In this document: positions 1-5,215 of the stretch, one piece after another
How positions within the stretch are numbered: position 1 is the stretch's first letter
Layout of the letters: each line of letters opens with the position of its first letter
Origin: Clostridiales bacterium
Lineage (GTDB): Bacteria; Bacillota; Clostridia; WRLR01
Length of the DNA stretch: 6,142 nucleotides
Reading direction: 5' to 3'
NCBI GenBank assembly: GCA_031287655.1
Contig: JAITSR010000086.1
Coordinates: forward strand, 1-6,142
Position numbers and translations under genes: made by a program
The notes under the pieces: generated by a model
Told to the model about the DNA's origin: nothing
Databases searched by the model: none
What the model saw: the letters and a program-made list of their open reading frames with translations, nothing else

Positions 1-357
1 TTCCCACGCGCCTTCTTCCCCGCCGCCCGCGCCCGTAAATCCCGCGCCGCCGCAGGCAAAGCCGTCCCCTCCGGCGCGCGGGATCAAATCCAGCAGATCA
101 CACAGGTAGACGGGATCGACAAAAGAGGGTGTGCCGCCGCCGAAGAACACCGTGTCCGCATACGCAAAGTCTGAACCCGCCGCGCCCGCGACGGGCGTGG
201 ACGCGGCGTCAGCTGCATATGCCCGCTCCTCCCAAAACGCCCGGAGCTCGCGGCGCAGCGCGCGAAAATACGCGCCGACGTACCGCTCCATACCGCTGTA
301 TGTATTAAAATCACAATAGGCGCAGCGCGCCGCGCAAAAAGGGACGTGTACATACAC
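1..357 (-). CDS. hemW: Radical SAM protein HemW (coproporphyrinogen III oxidase-like, heme chaperone family), N-terminal part
   Basis: The N-terminal ~119 residues are present; the gene continues past the left edge. The start region reads MYVHVPFC, followed by the radical SAM cluster motif CxxxCxYC (Cys8, Cys12, Cys15), which binds a 4Fe-4S cluster and SAM. It continues into CDFNTYSG and, near residue 70-75, the FFGGGTPS motif shared by HemW and HemN. The HemW family is cytoplasmic and is linked to heme delivery rather than to the oxidase reaction of HemN. The gene follows lepA, its usual neighbour in Firmicutes. I chose the GTG at 355-357 because GGAGG lies 8 bases upstream and because family members begin just before the YIHIPFC-like strand. 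The frame stays open upstream to a GTG at 445-447 that overlaps the lepA stop. That start would add about 30 Ala-rich residues and has no visible ribosome binding site. A Gly-rich stretch after residue ~95 looks like a lineage-specific insert. Family call is firm; the start is less so. Confidence 0.88.
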   Translation of the reverse strand, partial: MYVHVPFCAARCAYCDFNTYSGMERYVGAYFRALRRELRAFWEERAYAADAASTPVAGAAGSDFAYADTVFFGGGTPSFVDPVYLCDLLDLIPRAGGDGFACGGAGFTGAGGGEEGAWE

Positions 358-365
358 GCCCCACG

Positions 366-370
366 CCTCC
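366..370 (-). promoter_or_regulatory. Ribosome binding site deciding the hemW start
   Basis: The minus strand reads GGAGG here, 8 bases before the GTG at 355-357. This is the best Shine-Dalgarno match near the 5' end of hemW. The upstream alternative GTG at 445-447 has no such match. Confidence 0.55.
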
Positions 371-443
371 GCGGCATCAACCGCTCCGCCCGGTCGCGCC
401 GCCCGCAGCTCCGCCGCCTCGTCCGCCTTGCGCGCAGCGCCGC

Positions 444-2249
444 TCACAGCTTCAGCACGCTCATGAACGCCTCCTGCGGCATCTCGACGCTCCCGACCTG
501 CCGCATCCGCTTTTTGCCTTCCTTCTGCTTTTCGAGCAGCTTTTTTTTACGCGTGATGTCGCCGCCGTAACACTTTGCGAGCACGTCCTTGCGATACGCC
601 TTGACGGTCTCCCGCGCAATGATCTTGCCGCCGATACACGCCTGAATCGGAATCTCAAACTGATGTCTCGGAATCGCATCCTTCAGCTTTTCCGCGATCC
701 GCCGCGCCCGCGCGTAGGCTTTTTCGGAAAAGACAATAAAAGAGAGCGCGTCCACAATATCCCCGTTCAGCATGAAATCGAGCTTGACAAGGTCGGACCG
801 CTGATAGCCCGCGAGCTCGTAATCCAGCGAGGCATAGCCGCGCGTCCGCGATTTTAGCGAGTCAAAAAAGTCGTAGATGATCTCGTTCAACGGGATCGTG
901 TAGGTCAGCATGACGCGCGCCGCGTCGATGTACGACATGTCGTGGAACGTTCCGCGCCGGTCCTGCGCGAGGTCCATGATGTTGCCGACAAACTCGGAGG
1001 GCGTCATGATCGTCGCCTTCACGAGCGGCTCCTCCATAAAATCGATCTCCGTCTGCGGCGGAAGGTTCGTCGGGTTGTCGACCTCAATAAGTTCCCCGTC
1101 CGTTTTTGTCACTTTATACACGACGCTCGGGGCCGTCGTCACGAGGTCGAGGTCAAACTCGCGCTCGAGCCGCTCTTGGATCACCTCGAGGTGCAAAAGC
1201 CCCAAAAAGCCGCAGCGGAAGCCGAAGCCGAGCGCGATCGACGTCTCGATCTCAAAGGACAGCGCCGCGTCGTTCAGCTGCAATTTTTCCAACGCCTCGC
1301 GCAGATCGTCATAGCGCGCGCCGTCCGCCGGGTAGATGCCGCAGAACACCATCGAGTTGACTTTTTTGTAGCCCGGGAGCGGGCGCTCCGCCGGGGCCGC
1401 GGAAAGCGTAACCGTGTCGCCGACCCGCGCGTCGCGCACGTTTTTGATGCTCGCGACGATGTAGCCGACGTCCCCCGCGCGGAGCGCGTCCGCCGGGAGC
1501 AGCTGGCCCGGCTTAAAATAGCCGAGCTCCGTCACGACAAATTCCTTGCCTGTCGCGATCATGCGCACGACGTCCCCGGCGCGCACCGTGCCGTCGACCA
1601 CGCGGATATGCGGGATAATCCCCTTGTAGCTGTCATAATAGGAGTCAAAGATCAGCGCGCGCAAAGCCGCGGCCTCGTCGCCGACCGGGGGCGGCACCTT
1701 GCTCACGACCTGCTCCAGCACGGCCCCGATGTTCACGTTGTTTTTGGCGGAAATCTCCGGCGCGTCCGCGGCCTCAAGGCCGATCACATCCTCGATCTCG
1801 CGCTTCACCTCGTCCGCGCGCGCGCCCGGCAGGTCGATCTTGTTGATCACGGGCAGCACCTCAAGGCCGTTCCCCGTCGCGAGATACACGTTCGCGAGCG
1901 TCTGCGCCTCGATCCCCTGCACCGCGTCGACGACGAGCACCGCGCCCTCGCACGCCGCGAGGCTCCGCGAAACCTCGTATGTAAAATCGACGTGGCCGGG
2001 CGTGTCGATCAGGTTGAACACATATTCCTCGCCGTCCGACGCCTGATAGAGCATCCGGATTGCCTGCGCCTTGATCGTGATCCCGCGCTCCCGCTCGATC
2101 TCCATATTGTCCAGCACCTGATCGTCCATCTCCCGCGCCGTCAAAAGCCCCGTCGCCTCAATCATGCGGTCGGCGAGCGTCGATTTGCCGTGGTCGATGT
2201 GCGCGATGATGCAAAAATTTCTGATTTTTTGCCGCCTGTCCAAAGCCAT
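444..2249 (-). CDS. lepA: Elongation factor 4 (LepA), ribosomal back-translocase GTPase
   Basis: A complete 601-residue protein, the normal length for LepA. All GTPase motifs are intact: G1 AHIDHGKST (16-24), G2 RGIT (55-58), G3 DTPGH (82-86), G4 NKID (136-139) and G5 SAK (167-169). EF-G-like domains II, III and V follow. The C-terminal domain unique to LepA is present, with the GGKIIARETVKAYRKDV region, then CYGGDITRKKKLLEKQKEGK, ending in MPQEAFMSVLKL. LepA binds the ribosome, hydrolyses GTP and acts on stalled or mistranslocated elongation complexes, mostly in the cytoplasm with some membrane association. The ATG at 2247-2249 is supported by AGAGGA 9 bases upstream. The gene lies 56 bp after the permease and 86 bp before the chosen hemW start, all on the same strand, so co-transcription is likely. 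Codon use is strongly GC-biased like its neighbours. Nothing is missing or truncated. Confidence 0.99.
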   Translation of the reverse strand: MALDRRQKIRNFCIIAHIDHGKSTLADRMIEATGLLTAREMDDQVLDNMEIERERGITIKAQAIRMLYQASDGEEYVFNLIDTPGHVDFTYEVSRSLAACEGAVLVVDAVQGIEAQTLANVYLATGNGLEVLPVINKIDLPGARADEVKREIEDVIGLEAADAPEISAKNNVNIGAVLEQVVSKVPPPVGDEAAALRALIFDSYYDSYKGIIPHIRVVDGTVRAGDVVRMIATGKEFVVTELGYFKPGQLLPADALRAGDVGYIVASIKNVRDARVGDTVTLSAAPAERPLPGYKKVNSMVFCGIYPADGARYDDLREALEKLQLNDAALSFEIETSIALGFGFRCGFLGLLHLEVIQERLEREFDLDLVTTAPSVVYKVTKTDGELIEVDNPTNLPPQTEIDFMEEPLVKATIMTPSEFVGNIMDLAQDRRGTFHDMSYIDAARVMLTYTIPLNEIIYDFFDSLKSRTRGYASLDYELAGYQRSDLVKLDFMLNGDIVDALSFIVFSEKAYARARRIAEKLKDAIPRHQFEIPIQACIGGKIIARETVKAYRKDVLAKCYGGDITRKKKLLEKQKEGKKRMRQVGSVEMPQEAFMSVLKL

Positions 2250-2258
2250 CCTGTTTTA

Positions 2259-2264
2259 TCCTCT
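2259..2264 (-). promoter_or_regulatory. lepA ribosome binding site
   Basis: The minus strand reads AGAGGA, with a 9-base spacer to the lepA ATG. It falls in the 56-bp gap after the permease gene. I see no good promoter in that gap, which favours read-through from upstream. Confidence 0.6.
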
Positions 2265-2305
2265 GCTGACATCGAAAGATTGTGATTTGTCCCCGGCCGA
2301 CAAGA

Positions 2306-3415
2306 CTATAATTCGTCCTCGACCAAAAAGTATTCCTTGAACGTGCGCCCGCCCGTGATGCCGACGATGATCGAACGCAGCAAAAGATAGGTGATCGGCC
2401 CGAGGATCAGGCCCGTGACGCCGATCAGCCGCAGCCCCGCGTACATCGCCGTGATCGTGACGAGCACGTTTACGCCGATGCTGCGCGAGAGGATTTTCGG
2501 CTCGATCACGCGCCGCAGCCCCGAGCAGACCAAAAACAGCACGATAAGCCCTACGCCCGTAAAGTAATCCCCGATCAAAAGGCTCCACAGCGCCCACGGA
2601 AGCAAAACCATGCTGCTCCCAAACACGGGCAGCGCGTCAAGGAGCGCGACGAGGAACGCGAGCACGAGCGCGTAGCGCACGCCGAGGACCATCAGGCCGA
2701 CGAACAGCGGGACCACCAGCACGCCCATGATAATCAGCTGCGCGCGCAGATAGCCCAGAACCGCGGAAAGCGCGTTCACGCGGAACGCCGCGAGGCCGTC
2801 GAGCCATTTTTGCGGCAGGTTCCGGCGAAAATACGAGATGTATTCCTCGCGCTCCGTGAGTAAAAAATACGTCGACAGCATCAGGCTGACCACAAACACG
2901 ATCGCGTGCGGCAGGCCCGCCGCCGTCGTGACCGCGTTCTTTACAAGGCTCTCCGCGACGGTCTGCGCGTAATTTGTCGCCCACGCGTATAGGCGCGCGT
3001 ACAGCGCGTCAAAGTCGATCGCAAACTCGATGCGGAACGGCAGCCAATTCTCGGTCACTTTCGCGCGTTCGAGCAGCTCTTGGACGTTCTTGTAAAAACT
3101 CTGCACAATGCCCGGCAGGTTCCCGGCAAACGCGTTGTACTCCTTGATCAGCTTTAGGATCAGCGCCCACAAAAGCAGAAACACGACCGCGAGCAGGAGG
3201 ATGATCACCGCGGGGGCGGCAAACGCGCGCTTTAGGCGGATGCGCCGTATCAACTGCTTGATCAGCGGCTCCAGCGCCGTCGAGATGATAAAAGCCACGA
3301 TCAGCGGGGAGATCAGGCGCGCGGCCTTTGCAAACAGAAAACCGCACAGCAGGACCGCAAACATCGCGGCGCAGAAAACGAGCGTATTTTTTGTGTTCAG
3401 CCCTCTAACCTTCAT
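2306..3415 (-). CDS. AI-2E/PerM family membrane permease, YtvI-like
   Basis: A 369-residue integral membrane protein with the layout of the AI-2E exporter/PerM (formerly UPF0118) family. Hydrophobic segments lie at about 12-29, 33-48, 68-90, 170-187, 225-245, 247-270, 280-300 and 318-348. A soluble stretch at about 91-168 lies between segments 3 and 4, as is typical. Family marks are LRAQLIIMGVL (223-233), the DALPVFGSS-LLPWALW region (260-277), IEPKILSRSIG (304-314) and GLILGPI (335-341). The last group resembles YtvI, a Firmicutes branch linked to sporulation, more than E. coli PerM or TqsA; this sub-family call is my inference. The substrate is unknown; the family includes AI-2 exporters and Na+/H+ antiporters. 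I chose the ATG at 3413-3415. A longer form from TTG at 3449-3451 would add 12 residues, but that TTG is part of the -35 box, so this promoter's mRNA could not encode it. No Shine-Dalgarno precedes the ATG. The gene leads a likely permease-lepA-hemW unit. Confidence 0.9.
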   Translation of the reverse strand: MKVRGLNTKNTLVFCAAMFAVLLCGFLFAKAARLISPLIVAFIISTALEPLIKQLIRRIRLKRAFAAPAVIILLLAVVFLLLWALILKLIKEYNAFAGNLPGIVQSFYKNVQELLERAKVTENWLPFRIEFAIDFDALYARLYAWATNYAQTVAESLVKNAVTTAAGLPHAIVFVVSLMLSTYFLLTEREEYISYFRRNLPQKWLDGLAAFRVNALSAVLGYLRAQLIIMGVLVVPLFVGLMVLGVRYALVLAFLVALLDALPVFGSSMVLLPWALWSLLIGDYFTGVGLIVLFLVCSGLRRVIEPKILSRSIGVNVLVTITAMYAGLRLIGVTGLILGPITYLLLRSIIVGITGGRTFKEYFLVEDEL

Positions 3416-3422
3416 GTATTTG

Positions 3423-3451
3423 ATTATACCCGCCCCCAAAATTCTTGTCAA
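3423..3451 (-). promoter_or_regulatory. Near-consensus sigma-A promoter for the permease-lepA-hemW unit
   Basis: On the minus strand the -35 box is TTGACA (3451-3446) and the -10 box is TATAAT (3428-3423), separated by exactly 17 bases. Both hexamers match consensus at all six positions. The spacer next to the -10 box is very G-rich. Only 7 bases separate the -10 box from the permease ATG, so transcription should begin at about 3415-3417. That gives a leaderless mRNA or one with a leader of 2-3 bases. Promoter strength is inferred from the match, not measured. Confidence 0.88.
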
Positions 3452-3473
3452 TTTTCCGGAAGGGTGATATACT
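3445..3473 (+). promoter_or_regulatory. Divergent sigma-A promoter with extended -10 for the lipoprotein-exonuclease operon
   Basis: On the plus strand the -35 box is TTGTCA (3445-3450, five of six consensus bases) and the -10 box is TATACT (3468-3473, five of six). The spacer is 17 bases. A TG one base before the -10 box (3465-3466) makes it an extended -10 element. Transcription would begin near 3480, giving a leader of about 40 bases before the lipoprotein ATG. The -35 box overlaps the minus-strand -35 box by five bases. A perfect 8-bp palindrome, TTCCGGAA, lies in the spacer at 3454-3461. Confidence 0.78.
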
Positions 3474-3503
3474 GCGAGAAACGGTTTTGCGGCAGCCGGA
3501 AGC

Positions 3504-3509
3504 GAGGTG
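3504..3509 (+). promoter_or_regulatory. Lipoprotein ribosome binding site
   Basis: GAGGTG lies 10 bases before the ATG at 3520-3522 and is the best Shine-Dalgarno-like match there. It supports that ATG over the in-frame TTG at 3445, which is upstream of the predicted transcription start. Confidence 0.5.
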
Positions 3510-3519
3510 TGGGAACGGA

Positions 3520-4560
3520 ATGAACAAAAAGTCAGGGCGCGTCTCCGCCGCCCTTTTTCTTGTATTGGCCCTGTTGTTTACTTTGTTGTGTACGTTTGCC
3601 GCGTGCGACGGCGGCGGGGACGGCGATAACAGCGGCGACGGCGGCGAAAACGCGGACGGCACAGGGAGCGACGGCAATGCCGGGGACACCGGCTCGGGCT
3701 TGGTCGGCGGGGACGACGGGGAGACTTCGGAGGGCCCGGACGACGCGTTTGCGACGACGACGCAAGCCGCCTACCCGGCTGAGGTGCAAGCCCAGCTCAC
3801 ACGCTTCCAAGACGCCGCGTCCAGTCTCCAAATGGACGACGTCGCGTCCGCGGCGGCGCTGCTCCGAACCTTCCGCGAGCTCGTCTTCCCGGATGCCGAA
3901 AACGACGCGCTGTTTTTTGCCTATGAGGAAAACATGCAGTACGTCTCCGAGGGCCTGAACTCCAACTATGAGGAGGAGCCGCCCAACGACCAGACAATCA
4001 ACGACGCGGTCGAAAACGGCTTCCTGTACGTCTCCGAGGACGAGTCCTCCTATTTCATGCTGCGCGCGGACTTCCTTGCCGACACATTCTCAGAGTTTGT
4101 CAGTCAGAAGGTGCAGGCGCTATTGACGCTCCGCAGCAAGCACTACAAATTCCACACCGACCATGACTTCACGGAAAATTCGACGCTGATGGTCACGCTC
4201 GACCAGCTGGCGGAAATGATCGTCGACTGGGAAAACTACGCGAAAACATACCCGGACGCGACGAATCTGGACGAGATCGAAAACAACCTCGACTACTACT
4301 TGAAAATATACATCGGTTCAATCCAGATCGAGAACTCGGGCCTGTACCGTCTCGCCGGGGAGGATGAAAACGGCGAGGCGCTGTTCCAGCTGATGGACGA
4401 GCCGAAGCAGAGCTACTTAAAATTCATCGAAAACTACCCGGACTCCGCGTGTACGCCGATCATCAGCGAGTTATACGAAATTTACAGAAAAAACAACTTT
4501 CTCTATACGGTCGAAATCGAGGACTTTTTCCGGGCGCGCGGCTTGGCCTACGACCTGTGA
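3520..4560 (+). CDS. Secreted lipoprotein of unknown function with Gly/Asp-rich linker
   Basis: A 346-residue protein. Residues 1-28 form a lipoprotein signal peptide: basic MNKKSGR, a hydrophobic core, then the lipobox FAAC with the lipidated Cys at 29. Phe at position -3 is less common than Leu, but the rest fits. Residues 30-75 are a low-complexity linker of Gly, Asp, Asn, Ser and Glu, probably a flexible acidic tether holding the domain away from the membrane. The remainder (about 85-346) is acidic, predicted largely helical, and rich in Tyr and Phe. It carries two similar stretches around YPDA (244-247) and YPDS (306-309), spaced as in TPR-like helical repeats; that comparison is tentative. 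I do not recognise a known domain and assign no function. It is probably anchored to the outer face of the cytoplasmic membrane as a binding or scaffold protein. The gene has its own promoter and lies 16 bp before the exonuclease gene, so the two are probably co-transcribed. A longer TTG start at 3445 is rejected because it is the -35 box. Confidence 0.82.
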   Translation: MNKKSGRVSAALFLVLALLFTLLCTFAACDGGGDGDNSGDGGENADGTGSDGNAGDTGSGLVGGDDGETSEGPDDAFATTTQAAYPAEVQAQLTRFQDAASSLQMDDVASAAALLRTFRELVFPDAENDALFFAYEENMQYVSEGLNSNYEEEPPNDQTINDAVENGFLYVSEDESSYFMLRADFLADTFSEFVSQKVQALLTLRSKHYKFHTDHDFTENSTLMVTLDQLAEMIVDWENYAKTYPDATNLDEIENNLDYYLKIYIGSIQIENSGLYRLAGEDENGEALFQLMDEPKQSYLKFIENYPDSACTPIISELYEIYRKNNFLYTVEIEDFFRARGLAYDL

Positions 4561-4563
4561 GCA

Positions 4564-4570
4564 AAGGAGG
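4564..4570 (+). promoter_or_regulatory. Strong ribosome binding site of the exonuclease gene
   Basis: AAGGAGG lies 6 bases before the ATG at 4577, within the 16-bp gap after the lipoprotein stop. It is the strongest Shine-Dalgarno in the window and fixes the start. No promoter fits in the gap, so expression should come from the upstream lipoprotein promoter. Confidence 0.85.
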
Positions 4571-4576
4571 GACACT

Positions 4577-5188
4577 ATGCGAACAGTGGTGTTTGACACG
4601 GAAACGTCGGGTTTGAGGCCGGGGAGAATCTGCCAGCTCGCATATATCATCGACGAGGGCGACGGCGCGCCCCAGCGTGGCGAGAACACCTTTTTTTGCG
4701 TGGAACACGTCGATCCGGGCGCGGAGGCCGTCCATGGATTCTCGGTCGGAGCGCTCCGCGAGCTCTCGGACGGGCTGGATTTCAGCGTTCACGCGGACCG
4801 GATTTTTGCCGACTTCAACACGAGCCCTCTGTGGGTCGCGCATAACTTTGATTTTGACCGGGGCTTTTTGCTCGAGGAATTTCGCAGATGCGAAAAACGC
4901 CCTGTGATAGAGCGGAACTTTTGTACAATGCGTTTTTTTACGCCCGTGCTAAAACTCCAGCCGGTGCGCCCGAGACCGGGCGGCGCCAAGTTCAAATTCC
5001 CGACCCTCGCGCAGCTCACGTCGTTCTTCGGGCTTTCCGATCAGGAGATCGCGGCCTTTGCGACGGACGTCTTCCGTATTCCGGAACACGACGGGTTAAA
5101 GTCGCACGACGCGCGGTTTGACAGCGCCGCGGCCTATCTGTGTTATGCGAGGGGCTGCGCGCGCGGCCTGATCCGCCATACGCTATAG
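4577..5188 (+). CDS. DEDDh-family 3'-5' exonuclease (DnaQ-like / RNase T superfamily)
   Basis: A 203-residue stand-alone exonuclease domain. All catalytic motifs of the DEDDh group are visible: Exo I FDTETSG (Asp7, Glu9), Exo II HNFDFDRGFL (89-98, catalytic Asp94) and Exo III HDARFDSAAAY (His177, Asp182). These four acidic residues bind two metal ions and His177 acts as general base, so the enzyme should remove nucleotides from 3' ends of DNA or RNA in the cytoplasm. A middle segment, FPTLAQLTSFFGL (141-153), matches the usual region between Exo II and Exo III. No polymerase, helicase, BRCT or GIY-YIG domain is attached, so it is not PolC or a DinG-type fusion. It could be a proofreading subunit, a repair nuclease or an RNA-trimming enzyme, and the sequence does not decide which. 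It shares an apparent operon with a lipoprotein of unknown function. The gene ends 22 bp before the convergent GH18 gene. Confidence 0.93.
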   Translation: MRTVVFDTETSGLRPGRICQLAYIIDEGDGAPQRGENTFFCVEHVDPGAEAVHGFSVGALRELSDGLDFSVHADRIFADFNTSPLWVAHNFDFDRGFLLEEFRRCEKRPVIERNFCTMRFFTPVLKLQPVRPRPGGAKFKFPTLAQLTSFFGLSDQEIAAFATDVFRIPEHDGLKSHDARFDSAAAYLCYARGCARGLIRHTL

Positions 5189-5189
5189 C

Positions 5190-5215
5190 AAAAAAATGAA
5201 CCCGAAGCTCTCATT
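5190..5215 (-). terminator. Possible weak intrinsic terminator of the GH18 gene
   Basis: On the minus strand, just at the GH18 stop codon, an imperfect hairpin (AATGA paired with TCATT, 5195-5199 and 5211-5215, around a C-TTCG-G loop) is followed by seven T residues (5196-5190). The inner stem contains a bulge and a mismatch, so the structure is weak. Nothing comparable, with a T run, is seen for the plus-strand exonuclease gene. Confidence 0.3.

Noticed and set aside
84..380. A 98-codon minus-strand frame overlapping hemW
   Set aside because: It is in another frame from the hemW CxxxCxYC and GGGTPS motifs and has no family features.
541..548. Run of eight T on the plus strand as a terminator
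   Set aside because: It encodes the conserved Lys-rich RKKKLLEK stretch of LepA on the other strand and has no preceding hairpin.
942..2285. A 447-codon open frame on the plus strand, antisense to lepA
   Set aside because: It lies almost wholly opposite an intact lepA, is rich in Arg, His, Asp and Val as expected for an antisense frame of GC-biased codons, and shows no recognisable motif.
2287..2303. Small hairpin TTGTC/GACAA between the permease and lepA, as a terminator
   Set aside because: The stem is only 5 bp and no T run follows on the minus strand, so termination there is unlikely.
3413..3522. Longer forms of the permease (TTG at 3451) and lipoprotein (TTG at 3445)
   Set aside because: Both TTG codons are the first bases of the -35 boxes, upstream of the predicted transcription starts, and neither has a ribosome binding site.
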